Of a DNA stretch of 64,000 bases, positions 53,501-61,403 are shown piece after piece. Below the pieces are notes generated by a model. The model was not told the origin of the DNA. It did no database searches and was given only the letters and a program-made list of their open reading frames with translations. The first letter of the stretch is position 1. The number at the start of each line of letters is the position of its first letter. This stretch comes from Pseudomonas sp. ZH-FAD (lineage in GTDB: Bacteria; Pseudomonadota; Gammaproteobacteria; Pseudomonadales; Pseudomonadaceae): the NCBI RefSeq assembly GCF_002803095.1, contig NZ_PGLR01000013.1, positions 62,001-126,000 on the forward strand, given 5' to 3'. A program made the position numbers and the translations under genes.

Positions 53501-55090
53501 TCACTTTCTTAACAGCTGCAGACAGTCGGAAACGACCCTGGCGGCCTGGCCGGCAGCGCCGTCGTGCATAAGAATGCGGTCCGGGCGAACCACCAGTAGC
53601 GATCCCGGCGGCATGGCAGTTGTCAATTGCTGACCCAGGTCTTCGATAAAAGGGGTGGTGGAATGGCTGCGCTGACCCTGTGGGCCGATATGCAGAAAGC
53701 GCCCACCTACCGCCTCCCAGCGTTTTTTCTGCTCTGGGCTTAGGGTCGCGCAGGGATCTGCGCCCAGGCCGATCAGTGTCAGGCCATCTCCGAGCACATC
53801 GTCGCTCGGCAGGATGCGGCCATCGGGCGTGCGTACCAGGCCCTGAGGCAGCAGACCGCCCCGAGGTAGTCGGGCGCCGCGGGTCTTGTTCATGAACAGT
53901 CCGCGCTTGAAGACGTTCTTGGGCTTGATCTCCAGTTCCTCGAAGTGTCGCCGCGCCGCCGGGATCAGGCCCAGGGTGCGCATCATGCCGTGTCCCAGAA
54001 AGGCCAGCAGAGCGTTGCGTGGCATGATCAGGCGCCCCATGAATTTGGCCATGTCGATCATTTCCTGGGCGTGGGGGCGGCGTTCCTGTTCATAGCTGTC
54101 GAGAATCGCTGGGCTTGCCTGGCCCTTCAGTACCCAGCTCAGCTTCCACGCCAGGTTGGCGGCGTCACGCAGCCCTGCGACCAGGCCCTGGCCAACGAAT
54201 GGCGGGGTGATGTGGGCCGCGTCACCAGCCAGGAACACACGGCCTTGCTGGAAATGCTTGCAGCAGCGCGCGTGGAAGCGATACACCGCCTTGCGCTCGA
54301 TCTTCAGTTGGCCGGGCTCGATCCAGCGCTGCAGCAGGGTGCTGATGTAGCCCGTGTCCTCCACCTGGTCACGGGTTTCTCCTGCGCGCAGCATGAATTC
54401 CCAGCGTTCGCGGCCGCCCGGTGCCGGCATGTGCGGCGTTGGTCGATGGTGGTCGCAGATGAACTCCACATGGTTGATGGTCTTGCCTTCGCGTTGGCAG
54501 GCATCGACGATCAGCCAGTCCTCGGAGTAGCTCTGCCCCTCGAAATCCTGGCCAATGAGGCTGCGTACCCTGGAGCTGGCGCCATCTGCACCCACCAGAT
54601 AACGCGCGCGAACCTGGTGCTGGCTACCGTCCTCGGCACGAAGGCTGGCGGTGACACCGTCGCTGTCCTGGCGTAGGTCCTCCAGTTCCAACCCGCCGAG
54701 GCTGGTGACGTTGTCGAAGCGTTGGTAGTGCGCACGCATCGAGTGTTCCAGATCCGGTTGGTAGAAAGTCACCAGCTTGGGGTGTCCATCCAGACTACCG
54801 GTGGTATTGGCACGACCGAACTGGCCGATCATCGGGCAGTGCATGCGTACTTCCGGAATCACGATCTTGTCGAAGGCGTCTTCGCCCAGGCCTGCCAGTT
54901 GGAGGATGCGCAGCGCCTCGTTGTCCAGAGCGATCGCGCGCGGCATCAGCAGGATCTCGTGGGTCTTGTCGATGATCAGGGTCTGTGCGCCATAGCGGCC
55001 GAGCAAGGCAGCCAGCGTGGCGCCGACCGGACCGTTGCCGATGATCAGTACATCGGTGTTCTCAGGCAGTGCTTTCTTGTTGTTGTGCAT
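53501..55090 (-). CDS. FAD-dependent aromatic monooxygenase, MhpA-like
   Basis: 529 aa. The FAD-binding motif DVLIIGNGPVGATLAALLGRYG is at the N-terminus, the DG motif in YLVGADGASSRVR, and the second FAD motif in VFLAGDAAHITPPFVGQGL. The C-terminal thioredoxin-like part fits the 3-(3-hydroxyphenyl)propionate hydroxylase group of phenol hydroxylases. Such enzymes ortho-hydroxylate phenols to catechols, which would feed the extradiol dioxygenase of module 1. It diverges from the PhyH gene. Confidence 0.9.
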   Translation of the reverse strand: MHNNKKALPENTDVLIIGNGPVGATLAALLGRYGAQTLIIDKTHEILLMPRAIALDNEALRILQLAGLGEDAFDKIVIPEVRMHCPMIGQFGRANTTGSLDGHPKLVTFYQPDLEHSMRAHYQRFDNVTSLGGLELEDLRQDSDGVTASLRAEDGSQHQVRARYLVGADGASSRVRSLIGQDFEGQSYSEDWLIVDACQREGKTINHVEFICDHHRPTPHMPAPGGRERWEFMLRAGETRDQVEDTGYISTLLQRWIEPGQLKIERKAVYRFHARCCKHFQQGRVFLAGDAAHITPPFVGQGLVAGLRDAANLAWKLSWVLKGQASPAILDSYEQERRPHAQEMIDMAKFMGRLIMPRNALLAFLGHGMMRTLGLIPAARRHFEELEIKPKNVFKRGLFMNKTRGARLPRGGLLPQGLVRTPDGRILPSDDVLGDGLTLIGLGADPCATLSPEQKKRWEAVGGRFLHIGPQGQRSHSTTPFIEDLGQQLTTAMPPGSLLVVRPDRILMHDGAAGQAARVVSDCLQLLRK

Positions 55091-55128
55091 GTCGGGCCCT
55101 TGTCATAGGGGATGTTATTTTGTGGAAG

Positions 55129-55148
55129 ATTATTCAAAAATGAATAAT
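55129..55148. promoter_or_regulatory. Palindromic operator of module 2
   Basis: ATTATTCA-AAAA-TGAATAAT is a perfect 8-4-8 inverted repeat in the 133-bp AT-rich gap between the divergent monooxygenase and PhyH genes. It is probably bound by the TetR encoded at 52790-53443. Confidence 0.65.
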
Positions 55149-55223
55149 TGCTCAATATTGATATGTGAGTTAAAAAAGTGCCACAACAACAAACGCGCAC
55201 GCCGTGCCGAAGGAGTCTCCCCC

Positions 55224-56198
55224 ATGTCTTTCCCTGCTTATCCAGTTCGTGCTCTGACCGATGAGGAAATCCAGCGTTATCGAGATGACGGGGTCATCAT
55301 GATCAAGGGCGCGATCGATCCCAACTGGATGGCGCTGGTGGAGAGCGGCATCGATGCGGCTAGAGGTGATGCCTCGCTGGTCGGACGCTTCATGTCGCGC
55401 AAGGTCGAGGGCTACCAGATGGATATCTTTCTGTGGAAACGCATCGATGCCCTGCGTGATCTGGTCTACTACGGGCCTTTCGCGCGCTGGGCCCAGCAAC
55501 TGATGGGGTCGCAACAGGTGCGCTTCTTCTATGACCAGATGTTCGTCAAGGAGCCAGGAACCGATGCGCCAACGCCCTGGCATCAGGATCTGAGCTTCTG
55601 GCCTATCAGTGGTGAGCAGATCTGCTCGTTCTGGATTCCCTGCGACCCGGTCAATCGTGAGAACAGCGGGTTGCTGTACGTGAAGGGGTCACACAAGTGG
55701 CCTCAGCGCTTCAAGGCCATTTCGCCTGATTATGTGGCGGCGATAATCGACGAACGGATGGATGACATTCCCGATATCAACGCGCACCCTGAGCGCTATG
55801 AGTTGCTCGATTGGGACATGGAGCCGGGGGATATCCTGATGTTCCACCCGCTGACCCTGCACGGTTCATACGGGAACCAGTCACGCACACGCCGTCGCCG
55901 TGCCCTGGCTTTGCGCTGGGTGGGGGACGATGTGGTCTACGCGCCTTCGGCCAAGCGCATGCCGATTCACTTCGAGCATTGCTCCGTGCCTGGCGGCCCG
56001 CTACAGGGAGCCGCCTTCCCGCGCATCCTGCCCGAGATGGATCCTTATGAGCGTGCAGCACGAGCCAGGCCGGAGCGACCCAGCACGAGCAAATTGCTAC
56101 GTTCTTCGCTGGGCAACGCCGTCGCGGCAGCAAGACTGGCGCTCAAACCGGGCAAGACGGGTTCGCTCAAGCAGACGTGGTCGAAGTCCGATACCTGA
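55224..56198 (+). CDS. Phytanoyl-CoA dioxygenase (PhyH) family protein
   Basis: 324 aa from ATG 55224, with AAGGAG 8 bp upstream. The Fe(II)/2-oxoglutarate motif is visible: HQD in PWHQDLSFWPI, a distal His in LTLHGSYGNQS and Arg for 2-oxoglutarate just after. PhyH proteins hydroxylate acyl-CoAs or related substrates. The C-terminal tail is basic and low in complexity. It is divergent from the monooxygenase and presumably co-regulated. Confidence 0.88.
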   Translation: MSFPAYPVRALTDEEIQRYRDDGVIMIKGAIDPNWMALVESGIDAARGDASLVGRFMSRKVEGYQMDIFLWKRIDALRDLVYYGPFARWAQQLMGSQQVRFFYDQMFVKEPGTDAPTPWHQDLSFWPISGEQICSFWIPCDPVNRENSGLLYVKGSHKWPQRFKAISPDYVAAIIDERMDDIPDINAHPERYELLDWDMEPGDILMFHPLTLHGSYGNQSRTRRRRALALRWVGDDVVYAPSAKRMPIHFEHCSVPGGPLQGAAFPRILPEMDPYERAARARPERPSTSKLLRSSLGNAVAAARLALKPGKTGSLKQTWSKSDT

Positions 56199-56334
56199 TT
56201 GTTGACGCGATGAATGAGGCTTCCTCTCCTGCAGGGACTTGGCTATAGCTTGACCGAGCTGACAGATCGCTTTGAGGTCGCTGCAGAGGGGCGCGTTCGC
56301 CAGGATTTGCAATGAAGTGGAATTGCTGCGCAAC

Positions 56335-56366
56335 AAAAAACGCCCGGCACATTCGGCGGGCGTTTT
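56335..56366 (-). terminator. Rho-independent terminator of the DUF3509-like pair
   Basis: On the minus strand a stem AAAACGCCCG / CGGGCGTTTT is followed by TTTTTT. It lies 19 bp beyond the DUF3509-like stop. Confidence 0.88.
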
Positions 56367-56384
56367 GGCGAGGCACAGGGCTGA

Positions 56385-56672
56385 TCAGGCGATACGGTAA
56401 TTCAACACGCTGTCCTGTTCCTTGAGCGTCTTGCGCAGATCGGCTGGGATATTGCCGGCGCGTACGGCCAGTTCCAGACGGATTTCTTCCAGGCTTTGGG
56501 CGAAGGCATTCTGGTCGTTGATCTGTGGCTTGGCCAGGACGCGGCTGTAGACAGTGCTGTCGCTCTCGTCGAGCAGGGCGAGGATGATGCTGCCGTCCGG
56601 GCGCGGTGAGCTGAAGCTGGCGCGCAGCGGATTGAACAGGTGATCGACGAGCTGTTGGTTGGTGAGTTCCAT
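56385..56672 (-). CDS. DUF3509-like small protein, copy 1
   Basis: 95 aa, soluble. It reads FNPLRASFSSPRPDGSIILALLDESDSTVYSRVL, then LEEIRLELAVRAGNI. The length and pattern fit Pseudomonas DUF3509 proteins, which have no known function. The neighbouring upstream gene is a shorter relative, so this is a tandem pair transcribed toward the terminator at 56335. Confidence 0.7.
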   Translation of the reverse strand: MELTNQQLVDHLFNPLRASFSSPRPDGSIILALLDESDSTVYSRVLAKPQINDQNAFAQSLEEIRLELAVRAGNIPADLRKTLKEQDSVLNYRIA

Positions 56673-56725
56673 GTCCTACTCCATCCTGAGGTTGGTCACC
56701 TTCGACCTCAGGATGACGACTTAGT

Positions 56726-56947
56726 TCAGGCAGTGAGCGACTGGCGGGTACGCTCGATCACCTGTTGCAGCGATTCGTCGCTGTACTGGCCTGGGTAGAG
56801 ACGCTGGCTGTACTGGGCGATACCGGTCTTGTCGACCAGGGTAAAGCTGAAGCTGCCCTTGCGCGTTGCCTGGATGCGGCAATCGAACGGAGCAAAGGCG
56901 TGAGTCAGGGTGCTGATGGCTTTCTGAATTTGATGTTGAGCATTCAT
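56726..56947 (-). CDS. DUF3509-like small protein, copy 2
   Basis: 73 aa. It aligns with the downstream copy through FAPFDCRIQATRKGSFSFTLVDKTG...YSQRLYPGQ and IERTRQSL. It lies 53 bp upstream of that gene on the same strand. I cannot assign a function; the pair is likely one transcription unit. Confidence 0.65.
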   Translation of the reverse strand: MNAQHQIQKAISTLTHAFAPFDCRIQATRKGSFSFTLVDKTGIAQYSQRLYPGQYSDESLQQVIERTRQSLTA

Positions 56948-57411
56948 TTTTCTAGGTATTCCTTAAAGCATGTGCGCTTCGTTGCGCGTGGTGTAGCTCC
57001 ATGTGGTTGGCCGAAAAACGGCCATAGCATGTCAACCGATCGGAGCTTGATTAGCACGATAAAGTTCCATTGTTACGGTTCTTCGGCGTGGTCGGTACGT
57101 CGGAGGCAGGCAGAGGAACTGCGCCGATAAACGGCGAGTCGGCCTGATCAGTCAGCAGATGGGATCGGGGAGGGCGGCAGCGCAGAGATGCGCTAGACGT
57201 TGAACCGGGAAACCAGCGAGGGGGCGCAAAGGCCTTAATGACTTACAGCGTGGTACGAACGGCGCGCATGATAATGCTTTGTGCAAGAAATAACCAGGGC
57301 TATTTCTCAAGTCAGGGCGATGCTGCCCCACACATGCGGGTGGCGGATGCAATTTGCCGGTTGCTCCGCTAGGATTAGCCCACTTTTGCTTTCCTCATAT
57401 GACGGTTTTCC
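56948..57411. other. 464-bp intergenic region upstream of dnaX
   Basis: I see no convincing gene here. A short hairpin, GGCCG-AAAAA-CGGCC, lies at 57009-57023 but has no T-tract. The right part should contain the dnaX promoter, which I cannot pin down. Confidence 0.6.
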
Positions 57412-59499
57412 ATGAGTTATCAGGTTCTTGCACGTAAATGGCGTCCGCGCTCGTTCCGCGAAATGGTCGGCCAGACGCATGTGCTCAAGGCCCTGATCAA
57501 CGCCCTGGACAGTCAGCGCCTGCACCATGCCTACCTGTTCACCGGCACCCGTGGTGTGGGCAAGACCACTATTGCGCGGATCATCGCCAAGTGCCTGAAC
57601 TGCGAAACCGGCATCAGTTCCACCCCTTGCGGCACCTGTTCGGTATGTCGGGAAATCGATGAGGGGCGTTTCGTCGACCTGATCGAAGTGGACGCCGCCA
57701 GCCGCACCAAGGTCGAAGACACCCGTGAGCTGCTCGACAACGTGCAGTACTCGCCGAGTCGCGGGCGCTTCAAGGTCTACCTGATCGACGAAGTGCACAT
57801 GCTTTCCACCAGCTCCTTCAACGCCCTGTTGAAGACCCTGGAGGAGCCGCCGCCCCACGTCAAATTCCTGCTCGCCACCACCGACCCGCAGAAGCTGCCG
57901 GTTACCGTGCTGTCGCGCTGCCTGCAGTTCTCGCTGAAGAACATGCCGCCGGAGCGAGTGGTAGAGCACCTGACCCATGTACTGACCGCCGAGAACGTCC
58001 CCTTCGAGGACGATGCCCTGTGGCTGCTTGGCCGCGCTGCCGACGGCTCGATGCGCGACGCCATGAGCCTGACCGACCAGGCCATCGCTTTCGGCGAAGG
58101 CAAGGTACTGGCGGCCGATGTCCGCGCCATGCTCGGTACGCTCGATCACGGTCAGGTCTATGGCGTATTGCATGCACTGATCGAAGGTGATGCGCGGGCA
58201 CTGATCGAAGCGGTGCGTCATCTGGCCGAGCAGGGGCCGGACTGGAATGGCGTGCTGTCGGAAATGCTCAACGTCCTGCATCGTGTGGCGATAGCCCAGG
58301 CGCTGCCGGAGGCTGTCGACAATGGCCAGGGCGACCGCGAACGCGTGCTGCAACTGGCCCAGGCGCTGCCGGCCGAAGACGTGCAGTTCTACTATCAGAT
58401 GGGTTTGATCGGGCGTCGTGACTTGCCCCTGGCACCTGAACCGCGCGGCGGCTTCGAGATGGTGCTGCTGCGTATGTTGGCCTTCCGCCCGGCGGGAGCC
58501 GACGACGCGCCCAAGGTCACGCTAAAGCCCTTGGGGATCAGCCAGGCCACTGCTGATTCCCAACAAAACCCAGTGGCCGGCACCGCTATGCCGGCTCCTG
58601 TGGTTTCTGCTCCTGTTATCGCTCCCGTCGCACAGGCTCCCGTTGTTACGGCGGCGGTCGAGCCTAGCCCTGTTGTGCCGGCCCCGAGTGTCACGCCTGT
58701 CGTGAGTGAGCCGGTTCAGCCTGTTGAAGTGCCTGTAGCGCCGGCCGCTAATCTGCCCGCCGAGCCCGAGCCCGAGTCCGAGCCCGCTGCTCCTGTGGTT
58801 GATGTGCCTTGGGCAACTGCCAAGGCTGCCGAGCCTGTGGCTGAGCCCGTTCAGCCTGTTGCGCCGGCAGAGCCAGAGGTGAAAACCGCAGAGCCGGTAG
58901 TTGCGCAAGTTGCATCGGTCGAAGTGCCCGCACCGAGTGAGGTCGCGCCACCGCTAGCCGATGCAGATGGTGCTGAAGACGAGCCACCGCTCGGCGACTA
59001 CGACTATGTGGAAATGGACGCCGAAACCCTCGATTACGATTTCGGCCAAGCTGAAGCCGCGACGCCTGCGGTCGAAGAACCACTACCGGCCGCCAAGCCG
59101 GCTACCGGTCTGGCAGCGGAATGGCTGTCACTGTTCCCGCAGCTTGGCCTGAGCGGTATGACCGGCAGCATCGCCGCCAACTGCACCTTGATCGAAGCCA
59201 ATGGCGATGACTGGCTGTTGCACCTGGACCCGGCGCACAGTGCGCTGTTCAATCCGACTCAGCAGCGTCGTCTCAATGACGCGCTGAACCAGCAACAGGG
59301 GCGCAGCATCAAACTGCGTATCGAACTGTGCAAGCCTGAGCAGGAAACCCCGGCGCAGGCCGCAGCCCGGCGCCGTGCCGACCGCCAGCGCAGCGCCGAG
59401 GCGTCGATCCACGGCGACCCGCTGGTGCAGCAGATGATTCAGCAGTTCGCCGCCAAGGTGCGCGACGACAGCATCGAACCTATCGATATTCCCAGCTAA
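57412..59499 (+). CDS. dnaX: DNA polymerase III subunit tau/gamma
   Basis: 695 aa. The clamp-loader ATPase occupies residues 1-370: GTRGVGKTT Walker A, zinc-binding cysteines in CLNCETG...CGTCSVC, YLIDEVHML Walker B and the LSRC sensor. A Pro/Ala/Val/Glu-rich linker (about 390-540) joins it to the C-terminal tau domain that binds the polymerase core. No A-rich slippery run is seen, so gamma would have to arise another way, if at all. The ATG at 57412 begins MSYQVLARKWRP, the usual start. Confidence 0.97.
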   Translation: MSYQVLARKWRPRSFREMVGQTHVLKALINALDSQRLHHAYLFTGTRGVGKTTIARIIAKCLNCETGISSTPCGTCSVCREIDEGRFVDLIEVDAASRTKVEDTRELLDNVQYSPSRGRFKVYLIDEVHMLSTSSFNALLKTLEEPPPHVKFLLATTDPQKLPVTVLSRCLQFSLKNMPPERVVEHLTHVLTAENVPFEDDALWLLGRAADGSMRDAMSLTDQAIAFGEGKVLAADVRAMLGTLDHGQVYGVLHALIEGDARALIEAVRHLAEQGPDWNGVLSEMLNVLHRVAIAQALPEAVDNGQGDRERVLQLAQALPAEDVQFYYQMGLIGRRDLPLAPEPRGGFEMVLLRMLAFRPAGADDAPKVTLKPLGISQATADSQQNPVAGTAMPAPVVSAPVIAPVAQAPVVTAAVEPSPVVPAPSVTPVVSEPVQPVEVPVAPAANLPAEPEPESEPAAPVVDVPWATAKAAEPVAEPVQPVAPAEPEVKTAEPVVAQVASVEVPAPSEVAPPLADADGAEDEPPLGDYDYVEMDAETLDYDFGQAEAATPAVEEPLPAAKPATGLAAEWLSLFPQLGLSGMTGSIAANCTLIEANGDDWLLHLDPAHSALFNPTQQRRLNDALNQQQGRSIKLRIELCKPEQETPAQAAARRRADRQRSAEASIHGDPLVQQMIQQFAAKVRDDSIEPIDIPS

Positions 59500-59547
59500 C
59501 CGGTCGTTTCAACGACTTGTTTAACCCCGAACACCGAGGATACCGAC

Positions 59548-59874
59548 ATGATGAAAGGTGGCATGGCAGGCCTGATGAAGCAGGCTCAGCAAATGCAGGA
59601 AAAAATGCAGAAGATGCAGGAAGAGCTAGCTAACGCTGAAGTCACCGGCCAGTCCGGCGCCGGCCTAGTCAGCGTGGTGATGACCGGTCGTCACGACGTC
59701 AAGCGCATCACCCTGGATGACAGCCTGATGCAGGAAGACAAGGAAGTGCTCGAAGACCTGATCGCCGCTGCCGTCAACGACGCGGTGCGCAAGGTCGAGC
59801 AGAACAGCCAGGAGAAGATGTCCGGCATGACTGCAGGGATGCAGCTCCCCCCCGGCTTCAAAATGCCCTTCTGA
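59548..59874 (+). CDS. ybaB: YbaB/EbfC nucleoid-associated protein
   Basis: 108 aa, [27 protein letters not shown] at the N-terminus, then [23 protein letters not shown] and a Met-rich end. It is a small dimeric DNA-binding protein conserved between dnaX and recR in many bacteria. The order dnaX-ybaB-recR is kept here. It is complete and typical. Confidence 0.95.
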   Translation: MMKGGMAGLMKQAQQMQEKMQKMQEELANAEVTGQSGAGLVSVVMTGRHDVKRITLDDSLMQEDKEVLEDLIAAAVNDAVRKVEQNSQEKMSGMTAGMQLPPGFKMPF

Positions 59875-60050
59875 CGGGCCACGTGCCGTCCAGTCGACGC
59901 ACATGGCGGCGTTGCCGGCGAACTCGGAATCCTCATGTGCTCCAGCACACTGCGGTTCCTCGTCCGCCGGCGCCTTGCCCTGTACGCCGCCTGATCGCCA
60001 CTCTTACTTGTGTTGATCGCATTTGCAGGACGGCGACAGGCTTCAAATGT

Positions 60051-60112
60051 GTAGCCCGGATGCAATCCGGGAATGATCTGTGACCCGTGCTCCCGGATTG
60101 TATCCGGGCTAC
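60051..60112. repeat. REPIN: inverted pair of TAGCCCGGAT REP units
   Basis: Units beginning GTAGCCCGGATGCAATCCGG and ending GGATTGTATCCGGGCTAC are inverted around a centre of about 20 bp. It lies between ybaB and recR, only 16 bp before the recR start, so it would be within their transcript if they are co-transcribed. Confidence 0.8.
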
Positions 60113-60128
60113 GAACCCTAGGAACGCC

Positions 60129-60728
60129 ATGAGCTTCAGCCCCCTGATTCGCCAGTTGATCGACTCCTTGCGCATCCTGCCCGGTGTGGGGCAGAAGACC
60201 GCGCAACGCATGGCGTTGCAGCTGCTCGAGCGTGATCGCAGTGGTGGTCTGCGTCTGGCGCAGGCACTGAATGCGGCGATGGAAGGCGTGGGGCACTGCA
60301 AGCGCTGCCGCAGCCTGAGCGAAGACGAAATTTGCCAGCTGTGTCTGGACGAGCGCCGCGACGACAGCCTGCTGTGTGTGGTGGAAGGTCCGATGGACGT
60401 TCATGCCGTGGAGCAGACCGGCTTTCGCGGCCGTTACTTCGTGCTCAAGGGGCATCTGTCACCGCTCGATGGTCTGGGGCCAGAAGCCATCGGTATTCCT
60501 GCGCTGCTGGAGCGCATCGATGCCGGTGCTTTCAGCGAAGTGATCCTGGCCACCAACCCGACGGTGGAAGGCGAGGCCACGGCGCACTACATCGCTCAGA
60601 TCCTCGCCGGTAAAGGTCTGGTCGCCTCGCGCATCGCCCATGGCATGCCGCTCGGTGGCGAACTGGAACTGGTCGACGGCGGCACCCTGGCCCATGCCTT
60701 GGCAGGTCGGCGCCCGATCAGCCTGTAA
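60129..60728 (+). CDS. recR: Recombination protein RecR
   Basis: 199 aa. It has the helix-hairpin-helix ([21 protein letters not shown]), a Cys4 zinc finger ([18 protein letters not shown]) and the Toprim domain ([31 protein letters not shown]). With RecF/RecO it loads RecA at gaps. ATG 60129 is the family start; the frame is open to 60087 but enters the REPIN. Confidence 0.97.
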   Translation: MSFSPLIRQLIDSLRILPGVGQKTAQRMALQLLERDRSGGLRLAQALNAAMEGVGHCKRCRSLSEDEICQLCLDERRDDSLLCVVEGPMDVHAVEQTGFRGRYFVLKGHLSPLDGLGPEAIGIPALLERIDAGAFSEVILATNPTVEGEATAHYIAQILAGKGLVASRIAHGMPLGGELELVDGGTLAHALAGRRPISL

Positions 60729-60758
60729 GCAGTCAAACCCTCTCGATTCGGAGTGCCA

Positions 60759-61337
60759 GTGACCACCGACACTCTGCGCCGTATTGCGCTGGTGTTCCTG
60801 CTCGGGGCGCCCCTGGCCGCACAGGCCCAATGTCCGACCGGGCAGGTACAGGTGTGCCTGGGTGCATCCTGCCTATGCGTGCCCGATCCGGTACGGGTAC
60901 GTGAAGATGGCCTGAATATGGCGGCGGCGCGTCTCGAGGCCTGGTTGCTGCAATCTCGCCAGGCAGCACTGCGAGCCGGCACCGAACCTATCCCTCTGAT
61001 GATTCGTGCCCAGCTTGCGCCGTTCTACGACGATGCGTTGCTTGATGAAGTGCGCTTTCGCGTGGGCATCACCGATGAGATGGACGCCGCCACCGTCATG
61101 CTGCAGAACCCCGATGTGCAGGCCGTGACGCTGGTCGACGTGGTGGTGTTTCGCAACGCCGATGCTGCCGCAGAGGATGCAGCGCTGTGGGCGCATGAAT
61201 TGTGGCATGTGCAGCAATACCGCGAGTGGGGCACCGATGGCTTCGCCCAGCGTTACACGCGCAATTTCCAGTCGGTGGAAGGGCCAGCCTACGAGATGGG
61301 CGAGCGGGTGAGAAAGGCGTTGCGCGAGCAGAAATGA
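60759..61337 (+). CDS. Exported DUF4157-like putative metallopeptidase fragment-type protein
   Basis: 192 aa from the GTG at 60759 (GGAG 5 bp upstream); GTG 60753 is an alternative. A signal peptide (to AAQAQ) is followed by a Cys-rich stretch (CPTGQVQVCLGASCLC) and later the motif WAHELWHVQQYREWG, a HExxH zinc site as in DUF4157. The ALWAHELWH region lies near residue 148. The Cys cluster suggests disulphides. It lies between recR and the acyl-CoA dehydrogenase, on the same strand. Confidence 0.75.
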   Translation: MTTDTLRRIALVFLLGAPLAAQAQCPTGQVQVCLGASCLCVPDPVRVREDGLNMAAARLEAWLLQSRQAALRAGTEPIPLMIRAQLAPFYDDALLDEVRFRVGITDEMDAATVMLQNPDVQAVTLVDVVVFRNADAAAEDAALWAHELWHVQQYREWGTDGFAQRYTRNFQSVEGPAYEMGERVRKALREQK

Positions 61338-61352
61338 AACGCTCGCTTGAAA

Positions 61353-61370
61353 ACCAAGCAAGCGCTAGGT
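61353..61370. promoter_or_regulatory. Palindromic TetR-type operator, copy 3
   Basis: ACCAAGCAAGCGCTAGGT matches copy 1 at 17 of 18 positions, 33 bp upstream of the acyl-CoA dehydrogenase start. The first fourteen bases are identical to the operator beside the TetR gene at the other end of the window. Confidence 0.7.
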
Positions 61371-61403
61371 TAGGGTGGCAAAAATAATAACGGGAGTACC
61401 CGC

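Noticed and set aside
57307..58353. A 348-codon minus-strand frame opposite dnaX
   Set aside because: Antisense of the conserved ATPase domain of dnaX; no independent support.
57412..59499. Programmed frameshift in dnaX to make gamma
   Set aside because: I found no A-rich slippery heptamer with a following stem and nearby stop in the minus-one frame.
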